Source of the DNA: CAVVPY01 sp963750295
GTDB lineage: Bacteria > Actinomycetota > Actinomycetes > Mycobacteriales > Jatrophihabitantaceae
Reading direction: 5' to 3'
Length of the DNA: 64,000 nucleotides
Assembly: GCA_963750295.1 (NCBI GenBank)
Contig: CAVVPY010000006.1
Coordinates: 1 to 64,000 of the forward strand
Shown here: in pieces, positions 48,186 through 57,033 of the stretch
Layout of the letters: every line of letters begins with the position of its first letter
Numbering within the stretch: position 1 is the stretch's first letter
Translations under genes and position numbers: made by a program
The notes under the pieces: model-generated
Told to the model about the DNA's origin: nothing
Database searches by the model: none
What the model saw: only the letters and a program-made list of their open reading frames with translations

Positions 48186-49810
48186 TGGCGTCCGCAATCA
48201 CCGAACCGGTGTCGACGCCGGCCGATCCGGACGGGCTCACCCACAAGCAGATCCTGACGATCCTGTCCGGCCTGATTCTCGGCATGTTCCTGGCCGCACT
48301 GGACCAGACGATCGTCACGACCGCCATCCGCACCATCGGCGACGATCTCAAGGGCCTCTCGGTCCAGGCCTGGGTGACCACCGCATTCCTGATCACCTCG
48401 ACGATCACCACGCCGCTCTACGGCAAGTTGTCGGACATCTACGGGCGCAAGCCGCTGTTCATGTTCGCGATCACCGTGTTCATCCTCGGCTCGGCACTGT
48501 GCGGGCTGTCGTCGTCGATGTACATGCTCGCCGGCTTCCGCGCGTTCCAGGGCATCGGCGCGGGCGGCTTGTTCTCGCTCGCGCTGGCGATCATCGGCGA
48601 CATCATCCCGCCGCGCGAACGGGCGCGGTATCAGGGTTACTTCATGGCCGTCTTCGCGACGTCGTCGGTCCTCGGCCCGGTGGTCGGCGGGTTCTTCGCC
48701 GGTCAGTCCGGCATCCTCGGCGTCGCCGGGTGGCGGTGGATCTTCTACATCAACGTGCCGATCGGGATTCTCGCGCTGGTGGTCGTCAGCCGGGTCCTGC
48801 ACATGCAACACCAGCGTCGCGACCATCGCATCGACTGGATGGGCGCCACTGCGCTGACGGCCGGCCTCGTTCCGCTGCTGATCATCGCCGAGCAGGGCCG
48901 GACGTGGGGGTGGTCCTCGCCGGGCGCGTGGACGTGTTACGTCATCGGCGTGCTCGGCATTGTCGGCTTCATCCGGGCCGAGGCGATCATGGGCGATGAG
49001 GCGCTGCTGCCGCTGCGGCTGTTCCGTGGCAACGTGTTCCCGTTCGGTGCTGCGCAATCGCTCGTCGTCGGCATGGGGATGTTCGGCGGGATGGCCTCGA
49101 TTCCGCTGTACCTGCAGATCGTGAAGGGTTCCTCGCCCACCAAGGCCGGCCTGCTGCTGCTGCCGCTGGTGTTCGGGATCATGTCCGCGTCGCTCCTGGC
49201 GGGGCAGGTGACCTCGCGGACCGGCAGGTACAAGATCTTCCCGATCGTCGGCTCGGCGTTGCTCGTGCTCGGCCTGGGCTTGATGACTCGGATCGGCGTC
49301 GACACCCCGCTGTGGCAGACCGACGTGTTCATGCTGATCTTCGGGGCCGGGCTGGGCATGAACATGCAGACGATCGTGCTGGCGATGCAGAACGCGGTCG
49401 AACCACGCGACATGGGCGTCGCGACGGCTGCCGTCACGTTCTTCCGCCAGGTCGGCGGCACGCTGGGCACCGCGGTGTTCCTCTCGATCCTGTTCACCTC
49501 GGCCGGTAACAACATCAGCAGCGAGTTGGCCAAGAGCGGGGTGTCGATCCCGGCGGGCAGCTCGTTCGACCTGAACGACACGGCTGGGCTCTCGACGTTC
49601 CCGGCTGCCGTCCAGCGCCCGATCCTGATCGGGTTCAGCAATGCCATGGACACCGTCTTCGCCGTCGGCGCAGTTGTCCTCGTCCTCGCGTTCGTGCTGT
49701 CGATCTTCATGAAGGAAGTTCCGCTGCGGACGATGTCCGGCAACGCTGCCCGCGCTGCGGCGGAGGCCGAACTGGCCGCGCAACCGACGGACGTTCCAGC
49801 GACACGCTGA
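48185..49810 (+). CDS. MFS drug transporter, DHA2 (EmrB/QacA) family
   Basis: This 541-residue protein has 14 predicted membrane spans. The MFS motif A is in GKLSDIYGRKPLF; the DHA2 family hallmark LDQTIVTTAI follows the first helix, along with QGIGAGGLFSLALAIIGD and RYQGYFMAVFATSSVLGPVVGG. The family pumps lipophilic drugs and cations by proton antiport. It is translationally coupled to the MarR gene. Confidence 0.93.
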   Translation: MASAITEPVSTPADPDGLTHKQILTILSGLILGMFLAALDQTIVTTAIRTIGDDLKGLSVQAWVTTAFLITSTITTPLYGKLSDIYGRKPLFMFAITVFILGSALCGLSSSMYMLAGFRAFQGIGAGGLFSLALAIIGDIIPPRERARYQGYFMAVFATSSVLGPVVGGFFAGQSGILGVAGWRWIFYINVPIGILALVVVSRVLHMQHQRRDHRIDWMGATALTAGLVPLLIIAEQGRTWGWSSPGAWTCYVIGVLGIVGFIRAEAIMGDEALLPLRLFRGNVFPFGAAQSLVVGMGMFGGMASIPLYLQIVKGSSPTKAGLLLLPLVFGIMSASLLAGQVTSRTGRYKIFPIVGSALLVLGLGLMTRIGVDTPLWQTDVFMLIFGAGLGMNMQTIVLAMQNAVEPRDMGVATAAVTFFRQVGGTLGTAVFLSILFTSAGNNISSELAKSGVSIPAGSSFDLNDTAGLSTFPAAVQRPILIGFSNAMDTVFAVGAVVLVLAFVLSIFMKEVPLRTMSGNAARAAAEAELAAQPTDVPATR

Positions 49811-49893
49811 TCGTCCGTCGGTCCGCGGTCAGTCGACAGCCGGGGTCACTGCGGGCACCCGCACGCCGATTGGTCGCGTCGTGCGATGAGTGG

Positions 49894-49970
49894 TGGTGGC
49901 CAGGGGCGGGATCGAACCGCCGACCTACCGCTTTTCAGGCGGTCGCTCGTACCAGCTGAGCTACCTGGCC
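49894..49970 (-). tRNA. tRNA-Phe (anticodon GAA), CCA encoded
   Basis: The 7-bp acceptor stem is GGCCAGG/CCTGGCC, the D arm is AGCTCAGCTGGTAC and the anticodon stem-loop holds CTGAAAA with GAA. The T loop is GGTTCGATCCC, and CCA is encoded. It lies after the MFS gene, convergent. Confidence 0.95.
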
Positions 49971-50077
49971 GGGTGGTACTGCCGGGTGGAACCCGCCGAA
50001 CTCTACCGGACCCTGCGACGGCGCTCAGGCCCTCTGCTCCGGGCCGCGGAGGCGGGCGGCACGGGGCCGGAACCGGG

Positions 50078-50749
50078 CTACCGGGCGACGGACTGGCCGA
50101 GCGCAGCGTCGTACCGCGCCCAGATCAGCCCGACCAGGGCCGAGTGCACGCCGATCGGGTCCCCGACCACCACCGGCCCCGCCGCGCGCAGCGCGTCCAG
50201 GAACCCGCCGTCGGCCAGCAGGTAGGTGGCCACCTCAACCGGCCCGCGCAGTGCGGCCAGGTCAAGTGCAGGGTCCGCGCTCAACGCCAGCACCTCGACC
50301 GGCCGCCCGAGTCGCGATGCCAGCAGCGCCGCCGCGGTGGCCACCTCGGCGCGAGCGCCGGCACGCGAGGACGCGATGGCGGCCAGGGCGGTCGTCGCCG
50401 CGACGGCATCGCCGCGCGCGCTCTCGAGCCGCTCGGCGACCGCGGCGACGATCGCCGGGTCGGGCCCGAGATGCGCCGCCACGCGGACGCGGGGGTACCC
50501 CAGCACGGCGGACGGGATATCGGTCTCGACGTGGTACCCGGCCGAGAGCAGGAGCGGCACGACCACCACGTCCACGTCCGAGAGCGAGGCCAGCGCGTCC
50601 GGTAGCGACGGCGCCGCGACGTCGAGGAAGCAGACCGCGACCGGCACGTCGGGACGGGTCGCCGCGACGGCGTCCACGAGGTCCCGCGTCGTCGCGGACC
50701 CGCGCTCCGAGCGGGTGCCGTGCGCGGCGACGAGGAGCGTGGCGGGCAC
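50078..50749 (-). CDS. CbiX/sirohydrochlorin-chelatase-like protein
   Basis: This 223-residue GTG-start protein has two tandem half-domains of the CbiX/SirB fold. The first metal-binding His is in LLVAAHGTRSERGSA. The second is in VPLLLSAGYHVETDIPSAV, and the second half starts around residue 115. The CbiX family inserts Co2+ or Fe2+ into sirohydrochlorin. Other cobalamin or siroheme genes are absent nearby, so the metal and pathway are open. It is divergent from the BrkB-family gene. Confidence 0.8.
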   Translation of the reverse strand: MPATLLVAAHGTRSERGSATTRDLVDAVAATRPDVPVAVCFLDVAAPSLPDALASLSDVDVVVVPLLLSAGYHVETDIPSAVLGYPRVRVAAHLGPDPAIVAAVAERLESARGDAVAATTALAAIASSRAGARAEVATAAALLASRLGRPVEVLALSADPALDLAALRGPVEVATYLLADGGFLDALRAAGPVVVGDPIGVHSALVGLIWARYDAALGQSVAR

Positions 50750-50809
50750 CGGATCACGGTACGCGGCCCGATACTCGACGCAGCCCGACCGAACCCGTGG
50801 AGGCGGCAC

Positions 50810-51835
50810 ATGACGGTCGTCGACCGCGTCGACAAGTTCCAGCAGCGGCATCCGAGGCTCGGCCTGCCCATCGCCGTCGTCTACAAGTTCTTCGATGACC
50901 AAGGCCCGTACCTGGCGGCGTTGATCACCTACTACGGCTTTCTGTCGCTGTTCCCGCTGTTGTTGCTGATGTCGACCGTCCTCAACTTCGTGCTCGCCGG
51001 CGACCCCCGGTTGCAGCAGAGCGTGCTCGACTCCGCGCTCGGGCAGTTCCCGATGGTCGGGACGCAACTCACCGACCCGAACGGGGTGTCCGGCAGCGGG
51101 GTCGGCCTGGTCATCGGCGTCCTCGGGACGCTCTACGGCGGGCTCGGCGTCGCGCAGGCCGGGCAGAACGCGATGAATACGGTCTGGCGGGTGCCGCGCA
51201 ACGCACGCCCCAACCCGATCAAGAGCCGGCTGCGCAGCCTGGTCCTGCTCGGCGTGGTCGGCCTGTCGATCTTGGGCACCACCGTGCTCTCCGCGCTGGG
51301 TGCCAGTGCTGAGTCCTACGGGGCCAACGTCGGTGGCGGGCTGAAACCGGTGCTCGTGCTCGGGTCGCTGGCCGTCAACGTGGCCGTCTTCACCCTCGGG
51401 TTCAAGCTGGCCACCGCGCGCGAACTCACCTGGCGGGAAACCGTGCCGGGGGCCTTCGCCGCGGCGCTCGCCTGGCAGGTGCTGCAGTTCGTCGGCACCA
51501 GCTTCGTGGGCAGCGTGGTCAAGCACAGCTCGGTCGCCAACAGCCTGTTCGCTCTCGTGCTCGGGCTGATCGCCTGGATCTACCTCGAAGCGGTCGTCGT
51601 GGTGTTCGCCGTCGAGTACAACGCCGTCCGGGCGTTGCGGCTGTGGCCCCGCGCCCTGCTCACGCCGTTCACCGACAATGTCGAGCTCACGGCGGCCGAC
51701 GTGGCGGCGTACACGCAGCAGGCGCGCAGCCAGCGGGCCAAGGGATTCCAGAACATCACGGTCACCTTCGACCGGACCGGCGCTGACGAGAGCGCCGAGA
51801 GTGCTGGGAGCGATGGCGACCCCGACCGGACTTGA
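50810..51835 (+). CDS. YihY/BrkB-family inner membrane protein
   Basis: This 341-residue protein starts at ATG 50810 with GTGGAGG upstream. It has about six transmembrane helices and the YihY/BrkB pattern (AALITYYGFLSLFPLLLLMS, NTVWRVPRNARPNP, FALVLGLIAWIYLEAVVVVF). The family was first linked to serum resistance and RNase BN, but its function is unclear. The last seven codons and the stop lie inside the tRNA-Asp gene on the opposite strand (22-bp overlap). Confidence 0.88.
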   Translation: MTVVDRVDKFQQRHPRLGLPIAVVYKFFDDQGPYLAALITYYGFLSLFPLLLLMSTVLNFVLAGDPRLQQSVLDSALGQFPMVGTQLTDPNGVSGSGVGLVIGVLGTLYGGLGVAQAGQNAMNTVWRVPRNARPNPIKSRLRSLVLLGVVGLSILGTTVLSALGASAESYGANVGGGLKPVLVLGSLAVNVAVFTLGFKLATARELTWRETVPGAFAAALAWQVLQFVGTSFVGSVVKHSSVANSLFALVLGLIAWIYLEAVVVVFAVEYNAVRALRLWPRALLTPFTDNVELTAADVAAYTQQARSQRAKGFQNITVTFDRTGADESAESAGSDGDPDRT

Positions 51836-51890
51836 ACCGGCGACCTCCGCCGTGACAGGGCGGCGCTCTAACCAGCTGAGCTACGGGGCC
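51814..51890 (-). tRNA. tRNA-Asp (anticodon GUC), CCA encoded
   Basis: Acceptor stem GGCCCCG/CGGGGTC contains one G-U pair. The anticodon loop CTGTCAC has GTC, and the T loop reads GGTTCAAGTCC. CCA is encoded. Its 3' end overlaps the stop and last codons of the BrkB-family gene. Confidence 0.95.
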
Positions 51891-51902
51891 GAGTCGACTG
51901 CG

Positions 51903-51975
51903 TGCCCCCAACGGGATTCGAACCCGTGCTACCGCCTTGAAAGGGCGGCGTCCTGGGCCTCTAGACGATGAGGGC
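51903..51975 (-). tRNA. tRNA-Glu (anticodon UUC)
   Basis: Acceptor stem GCCCTCA/TGGGGGC (one G-U), D arm TCGTCTAGAGGCC, anticodon loop CTTTCAA with TTC, T loop GGTTCGAATCCC. CCA is not encoded. It is 12 bp from tRNA-Asp on the same strand and may be processed from the same transcript. Confidence 0.95.
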
Positions 51976-52049
51976 GCGAACCGCATCATGCTAGCCCCGT
52001 TGGTGGACCCGCTCAGCATAGGGGACGGGTGGAGGCCGATCCAAAACGC

Positions 52050-52322
52050 TCAGCGACGCAGTTTCGCGCGGCCGGTGTCGACCAACCGCCAGGCCCCCAG
52101 GATCAGGACGGAGCCCGCGACGGCGCCGATGAACGTGGACGCCTTGCGCAGGTCGAAGGTGTCGTAGAACAGCACCGCCCAGAGCGACCCGCCGGCGTAG
52201 GAGCCGATGATGCCGAGCAAGGCGGTTCCGAGACAGCCCAGCCGCACCGGGCTGCTCACGATCAAGCGGGCGAGCGCTCCGGCGAACAGGCCGACGAACA
52301 GCAGGCCGAGGATGTAGAACAT
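52050..52322 (-). CDS. GlsB/YeaQ/YmgE-family stress response membrane protein
   Basis: This 90-residue protein has three hydrophobic segments (GLLFVGLFAGALARLIV, LGCLGTALLGIIGSYAGG, FIGAVAGSVLILGAW) with the GALAR and GIIGSYAGG signatures of the transglycosylase-associated GlsB family. It follows tyrA by nine bases on the same strand. The family is linked to stress and envelope homeostasis, with function unclear. Confidence 0.88.
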   Translation of the reverse strand: MFYILGLLFVGLFAGALARLIVSSPVRLGCLGTALLGIIGSYAGGSLWAVLFYDTFDLRKASTFIGAVAGSVLILGAWRLVDTGRAKLRR

Positions 52323-52331
52323 CGCCCCTGC

Positions 52332-53297
52332 CTACCGTGTCGGCCGCATCCCGAGCAACCGCACGCCGTCGTCGTCGCGCAGCACAGCGGTGACCCAGCC
52401 GCCCTCACGGCCGTGGTCGCACAGCGTCGCCTTGTCGACCGGCACCTCGACCGGCTCGAAGCGACGGTGCTCCCAGTCCATCCGCGCGCGATGACCGGCC
52501 TCGGCCAGGGGCAGGACGGACGCGTCCGCGGCGAGGGCATCGCGCGCCGCGCCGAGGCGATCGACCACCGCGTCGATCGCCTCGACGAGCGCGGCGTTGC
52601 CGTCACACCAGGTGGCGACGAGCTCCGGACGCGTGCGGGCCACCCGCGAACCGGACATGTACGAGCCGGCCGCGAGCGAGAGACCGAGCGGGCCACCGTC
52701 CAGGCCGATCAGGGCGAGCGCCTCGGCCAGGACGTGCGGCAGGCCGATCACCCGCGCGACGGCTGCGTCCTGCTCGGCCGCGGTCGCCGGTACCGGCTTC
52801 GCGCCGAGGTCGCACACGAGCTCGGCGACCCGCAGCCACGCGTCGAGGTTGGTGTCGGCCTCGATCGTGAGCGTCCACGGGGCGTCACGGAACAGCAGCG
52901 GATCGGTGGCACCCCAGCCGCTGTCCTCGGTGCCGGCCAGCGGGTGACCGCCGACGAACTGCACTCCCGGTGCCAACGACCGGACCGCAGCGAGGACGGG
53001 CTGCTTGAGCGTGCCCACATCCGTGAGCAGGGCCTGCGGCGACAGATGCGCAACGAGCGACGTGAGCGCACCGCGGACCTCGGGCAGCGGCATCGCGAGC
53101 ACGACCAGGTCGGCGCCGTGGACCGCCGCCTCGACGGTCGGCGTGACCGGGAAACCCGACGCGCTCGCCGCCGCGGCCGTCGCCACGTCGGTGTCGTAGC
53201 CCACAACGTCGAGTCCGCTGTGCCGCATCGCGCTCATCAGCGAGCCGCCGATGAGCCCCAGGCCGAGCACGGCAACGCGGTGGAACGGCGGGATCAT
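52332..53297 (-). CDS. tyrA: Prephenate dehydrogenase
   Basis: This 321-residue protein has the NAD(P)-binding GLGLIGGSLMSAM at residues 11-23. Catalytic prephenate dehydrogenase features include MPLPEV, LTDVGTLKQPVL, FVGGHPLAGTEDSGWGA and the later HVLAEALALI. It oxidatively decarboxylates prephenate or arogenate in tyrosine synthesis. There is no ACT domain; the tail of about 70 residues has no clear regulatory motif. It is divergent from the tadA cluster. Confidence 0.9.
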   Translation of the reverse strand: MIPPFHRVAVLGLGLIGGSLMSAMRHSGLDVVGYDTDVATAAAASASGFPVTPTVEAAVHGADLVVLAMPLPEVRGALTSLVAHLSPQALLTDVGTLKQPVLAAVRSLAPGVQFVGGHPLAGTEDSGWGATDPLLFRDAPWTLTIEADTNLDAWLRVAELVCDLGAKPVPATAAEQDAAVARVIGLPHVLAEALALIGLDGGPLGLSLAAGSYMSGSRVARTRPELVATWCDGNAALVEAIDAVVDRLGAARDALAADASVLPLAEAGHRARMDWEHRRFEPVEVPVDKATLCDHGREGGWVTAVLRDDDGVRLLGMRPTR

Positions 53298-53447
53298 CGC
53301 GCGCGACCGCGGGGCACATTCACGTCCTGGACGCTAGCGTGCGGACATGTCAGGGGGAGAACCGCTTTCCGGCACCGCTAGATCCGTGTCAGGATCGTCA
53401 CCGCGCATCAGCGCAAGACCGAGTCATTGCTAGGGACGGTGGGAGCG

Positions 53448-53936
53448 ATGGCACAGCGTGGCTTCGCAGTCGCGGCGTTCCGCGACGGTGGGGTCTGGCG
53501 CGTCGAGCCGTTGCCACCGTCGGTTCTCGGCGACCTCAGCTCGCTGCTGCAGGCCCTTCGAGGGCAACCGCCCGAGGGCGGCCCTTTCGTGGTTGCCTGC
53601 GTGGACGACGAGTTCTTCCTGATCGCGCGCCAGAACGGTCCCCGTACCTCGCTACTGCTGTCGGACCTGACCGCATCGGTGGAGTACCCCCTCGCCGGGC
53701 AGGTACTGGCCCGGCTCGGCGAGGATCCACCCGACGACGACGAACTCGATGACGTAGTGCCGGTCGGCGATCTCGACCTTTTCGCCGACCTCGACCTGGC
53801 CGAGGATGAGATGGAGCGCTTGTTCGACGACGATCTGGACGCCTACCCCGACGAGATGCTCGAGTCGATCGCCGAGCGGATCGGGATCTCGGAGGCGTAC
53901 TCGCGTGCCTCTGAACTCGCACAGGCGGCACGATGA
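53448..53936 (+). CDS. Putative tRNA adenosine deaminase-associated protein (first copy)
   Basis: This 162-residue acidic protein starts at ATG 53448 after GGTGGGAGC. It has the segments DDEFFLIAR, TSLLLSDLTASVEYPLAGQV and DLDAYPDEMLESIAERIG typical of a family found only in actinobacteria beside tadA. The molecular role is unproven; the name comes from genomic association. It is coupled to a paralogue downstream (ATGA overlap). Confidence 0.85.
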   Translation: MAQRGFAVAAFRDGGVWRVEPLPPSVLGDLSSLLQALRGQPPEGGPFVVACVDDEFFLIARQNGPRTSLLLSDLTASVEYPLAGQVLARLGEDPPDDDELDDVVPVGDLDLFADLDLAEDEMERLFDDDLDAYPDEMLESIAERIGISEAYSRASELAQAAR

Positions 53937-54416
53937 GCTACTTCGCGTGCGTGCTGGCGAGATCCGCTGACCGGTGGCGCGCCGCCGAGGTGACGCTCGA
54001 GGACTGCGAGAGCATCGACGACCTTGCCGATGTCGCGCGTGACATGGCCGGCGAGGTGCGGCTGCTCGTGATCGAGCAGGACGACGAGTACGCGGCGATC
54101 GTCCGGGCCGACGACGACGGCGAGCCGCTGGCGTTCCTGTCGGACGGGCACTCGGCCGACTCGTACCCGATTGCCGCGATCGTCGCCGAGGATCTCGTCG
54201 AGATCGGCGAGCGACCCGCTGTCCGACGACGAGGACGCACCGCCCGCTCACGACAGTGCGCCGTTCGGCGACGCCGGGATCGTCGAGGACCTCGGGACGT
54301 CGGCCGCCGATCTGCTGTCGATGTGCGCCCACGAGGGGACCTTGCCGATCGACGTCCTCGTGGCCGTGTGCGAGAAGGCCGGCTGCGGGAGCGAGTTCGA
54401 CGACCTTCGTGCCTGA
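53933..54416 (+). pseudogene. Second tRNA deaminase-associated protein, frameshifted
   Basis: From ATG 53933 the frame encodes MSYFACVLARSADRWRAAEV, then VIEQDDEYAAIVRADDDGEP. Near 54206 one extra base moves the conserved C-terminal half (DDEDAPPAHDSAPFGDAG, LSMCAHEGTLPIDVLVAVCE) to another frame ending at 54416. The two halves together match a full-length paralogue of the upstream protein. As written the gene is broken; the C-terminal part would be lost unless a sequencing error explains it. Confidence 0.75.
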
Positions 54417-54864
54417 GGCCGAGACGGCTGCGATGCGGCTGGCGCTCGACGAGGCACGGCGCGCTGCCGAGGCCGGCGAGGTCCCGGTCGGCGCCCTCGT
54501 CCTCGGCCCGGACGGTGCGGTGGTGGCACGCGCCGGTAACGAGCGCGAGTCCCTCGACGACCCGACGGCGCACGCCGAGGTGCTGGCGCTGCGCCGGGCA
54601 GGTGCTGCGCTGGGCACGTGGCAACTGGCCGGGTGCACGCTGGTGGTCACGCTCGAGCCGTGCACGATGTGCGCGGGCGCGCTGGTGCTGGCGCGGGTCG
54701 AGCGGTTGGTGTTCGGTGCGTGGGACCCGAAGGCGGGAGCGGTCGGGTCGCTATGGGACGTCGTGCGCGATCGCCGCCTCAATCACCGTCCCGAGGTCGT
54801 GGGCGGCGTGCTGGCCGAGGAGTGCGGGGCGCTGCTCGAGGGGTTCTTCACCGACCGCCGCTGA
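54409..54864 (+). CDS. tadA: tRNA-specific adenosine deaminase TadA
   Basis: This 151-residue GTG-start protein overlaps the end of the preceding gene. The zinc site is H55-x-E57 (TAHAEVLAL) with PC(85)TMC(88)AG; VPVGALVLG and the flanking helices fit TadA. It deaminates A34 of tRNA-Arg(ACG) to inosine and is essential. The associated proteins lie directly upstream in the same operon. Confidence 0.93.
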   Translation: MPEAETAAMRLALDEARRAAEAGEVPVGALVLGPDGAVVARAGNERESLDDPTAHAEVLALRRAGAALGTWQLAGCTLVVTLEPCTMCAGALVLARVERLVFGAWDPKAGAVGSLWDVVRDRRLNHRPEVVGGVLAEECGALLEGFFTDRR

Positions 54865-54903
54865 GGCGGCCGTGCCTGGCCAGGCTCGGGTACCCTGTTC
54901 GAC

Positions 54904-54988
54904 GGTGGCGTGTCCGAGCGGCCAAAGGAGCACGCCTCGAAAGCGTGTGTGGGTAACACCACCGTGGGTTCGAATCCCACCGCCACCG
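54904..54988 (+). tRNA. tRNA-Ser (anticodon CGA)
   Basis: 85-nt class II tRNA: acceptor GGTGGCG/CGCCACC, anticodon loop CTCGAAA with CGA, long variable arm, T loop GGGTTCGAATCCC, G discriminator, no CCA. It lies 39 bp after tadA on the same strand. Confidence 0.95.
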
Positions 54989-55052
54989 CCAAGTTTCCCC
55001 GAAGTTGCTGGCTCGAGCGAGAATCGTCCCAATGGATCGACCCGATGCTGCG

Positions 55053-55550
55053 CTAGCGACGTCGCCGGGACCGGGCGACGCTGATGCTCAACTCGGACAG
55101 GCGCACGTCGTGACCCTGGGCGCAGGTCACGTGCACCTGTGCGTCGGCGCCGCAACCGGTGTGCCGGACGGCGAGGGGCGCTCCGTCCGGCCCGCTGAGG
55201 TACTGGTCGCCCCACTGCATGAGCGCGAGCATGGCCGGGACGAGGTCGCGTCCCATCTCGGTGAGGTGGTAGTCGTAGCGAGTGCGCTGACCGGGCTCTT
55301 GATAGGGCTCGCGGCGCAGCAGGCCAGCGGTGCACAGGTGCTTGAGGCGAGTGGCGGTAACCGCGTCGGTGATGCCGACGCGGCGCGCGAACTCGTCGAA
55401 TTTGTGCGCGCCGTAGTAGGCCTCGCGCATGATCAGCATCGCTGACCGGGTGCCCACTACGCCAAGCGCCCGATCGACGGAGCAGCGTTTGGCCGTCCAG
55501 GCGTCGCGGTCGGCGAGCGCTCCTTCGAGATGGGCCGGCTCGACTGTCAT
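55053..55550 (-). CDS. HxlR-family transcriptional regulator
   Basis: This 165-residue protein has the HxlR winged helix (VVGTRSAMLIMREAYYGAHK, FARRVGITDAVTATRLKHL) with the wing YDYHLTEMGRDLVPAMLALM and a Cys-containing tail. HxlR proteins respond to electrophiles such as formaldehyde or quinones, and repress or activate adjacent genes. The gene is divergent from an MFS transporter, with an operator-like palindrome in the spacer. Confidence 0.88.
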   Translation of the reverse strand: MTVEPAHLEGALADRDAWTAKRCSVDRALGVVGTRSAMLIMREAYYGAHKFDEFARRVGITDAVTATRLKHLCTAGLLRREPYQEPGQRTRYDYHLTEMGRDLVPAMLALMQWGDQYLSGPDGAPLAVRHTGCGADAQVHVTCAQGHDVRLSELSISVARSRRRR

Positions 55551-55576
55551 GCCCTGAACTCTAGCTTGTGCTCGGT

Positions 55577-55604
55577 ATAGTCAGCCAGCTACGGTGCTGA
55601 CTAT
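55577..55604. promoter_or_regulatory. Putative HxlR operator overlapping the MFS start
   Basis: Perfect 9-bp inverted repeat ATAGTCAGC ... GCTGACTAT with a 10-nt spacer. The right arm overlaps the start codons of the MFS gene (GTG 55594, ATG 55603), so binding of the divergent HxlR protein would block its expression. Confidence 0.65.
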
Positions 55605-57033
55605 GTCGATGCAAAGCCAGCAGGTCGCCCGACCTGGCGCCGTGCTCGCGGTCCTGGCTCTCGCCGCGTTCATGGCGAGCCTGGACGTGTTCATCGTCAA
55701 CGTCGCGTTCGACGCGATCGGCCAGGACTTCAGCGGTTCGTCCATCTCGCAGCTGTCCTGGGTGTTGAACGCCTACGCGATCGTCTACGCGGCGCTGCTG
55801 GTGCCGGCCGGCCGCATCGCCGACAGGTACGGGCGCAAGGGCGGATTCATGGCGGGGCTGGCGGTGTTCACGGTTGCCAGTGCGGCTTGCGCCGTGAGCG
55901 AGGGTGTCTGGTGGCTTGTGGCGTTCCGGATCGTCCAGGCGGCCGGTGCCGCGCTGCTGACACCGGCGAGCCTGGGGCTGGTGCTCGCGTCGGCTCCGGC
56001 CCAGCATCGCGCGCGGTCGGTGCGGATCTGGGCCGCGACGGGCGCCATCGCAGCAGCGTTCGGCCCGGTCGTCGGAGGCGTGCTGGTCGAGGCGAGCTGG
56101 CGGTGGGTGTTCCTGGTGAACGTCCCGGTCGGGCTGGTCGCGTTGCTCGCATCGGCGCGACTCGTGCCCAGCTCCCGCGACGATGCCGTGACACGCATCC
56201 CCGACGTCCTGGGCGCCGTGTTGCTCGCGGTCGGCATCGGCGCGTTGTCGCTCGGGCTCGTGCAGGGACCGGACTGGGGCTGGGCGGCGGCCCGGACCGA
56301 CGCGGCGTGGTCGCTCGCGCTGATCGGTGTACTCGGCTTCCTGCTGAGCTCGGCGCGGCACCCGGTGCCGGTGATCGAGCCGGCACTGCTGCGGGTGCGG
56401 GCGTTCGCGTGGTCGAACGCGACGGCGTTGCTGTTCGCGGTCGCGTTCGCCGCGTCGCTGCTGTCCGTCGTGTTGTGGCTGCAGCAGGTGTGGGGCTACT
56501 CGGCCATTAAGACCGGCCTGGCCATCGCGCCCGGGCCGCTGATGGTGCCGCTGTTCGCGGCCCTGGCCCATCGCTTCGCCGCCCGGCTGCCGGTCGGCAT
56601 CGTCGTCTCGGTGGGCTGTGTGCTCTTCGCGGCAGGATCGCTGATCACCGCCGCGCGGGTCGGACCCGTCCCGGACTACGCCGCGGATCTGTTGCCCGGC
56701 TGGCTGGTCGGGGGAGCGGGCGTCGGCCTCGCGCTGCCCTCGATCCTGTCCTCTGCGACCGCCGACCTACCAGCGTCCCGGGCCGCAACGGGCAGCGCCG
56801 TGGTGAACATGAACCGGCAGATCGGCACGGCACTCGGCGTGAGTCTGCTCGTCGCCGTCCTCGGCACCCCGGTCGGCTATCTGGCGGCACATCAGGCGTT
56901 CCAGCACGGCTGGTGGGCGCTGGCCGGCGTGGCGTTGGCCGCCGCGATCACCGCACCGCGCATGACGCCACGCACTCAGGCCGCGGAACCGAGCGTCGTG
57001 CGGGCCGCGGCGCTGGCCGCGGATGCCCGATGA
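55594..57033 (+). CDS. MFS transporter, DHA2 family
   Basis: This protein of up to 479 residues has 14 membrane spans. Signatures are LDVFIVNVAFDAI after helix 1, AGRIADRYGRKGGF (motif A), and RIVQAAGAALLTPASLGLVL with GAIAAAFGPVVGGVLVEASW. The family exports drugs and small toxic compounds. The start is ambiguous (GTG 55594, ATG 55603 or 55609), as the operator occupies the usual ribosome-site position and no GGAGG is present; leaderless translation is possible. It is likely repressed by the divergent HxlR protein. Confidence 0.9.
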   Translation: MLTMSMQSQQVARPGAVLAVLALAAFMASLDVFIVNVAFDAIGQDFSGSSISQLSWVLNAYAIVYAALLVPAGRIADRYGRKGGFMAGLAVFTVASAACAVSEGVWWLVAFRIVQAAGAALLTPASLGLVLASAPAQHRARSVRIWAATGAIAAAFGPVVGGVLVEASWRWVFLVNVPVGLVALLASARLVPSSRDDAVTRIPDVLGAVLLAVGIGALSLGLVQGPDWGWAAARTDAAWSLALIGVLGFLLSSARHPVPVIEPALLRVRAFAWSNATALLFAVAFAASLLSVVLWLQQVWGYSAIKTGLAIAPGPLMVPLFAALAHRFAARLPVGIVVSVGCVLFAAGSLITAARVGPVPDYAADLLPGWLVGGAGVGLALPSILSSATADLPASRAATGSAVVNMNRQIGTALGVSLLVAVLGTPVGYLAAHQAFQHGWWALAGVALAAAITAPRMTPRTQAAEPSVVRAAALAADAR

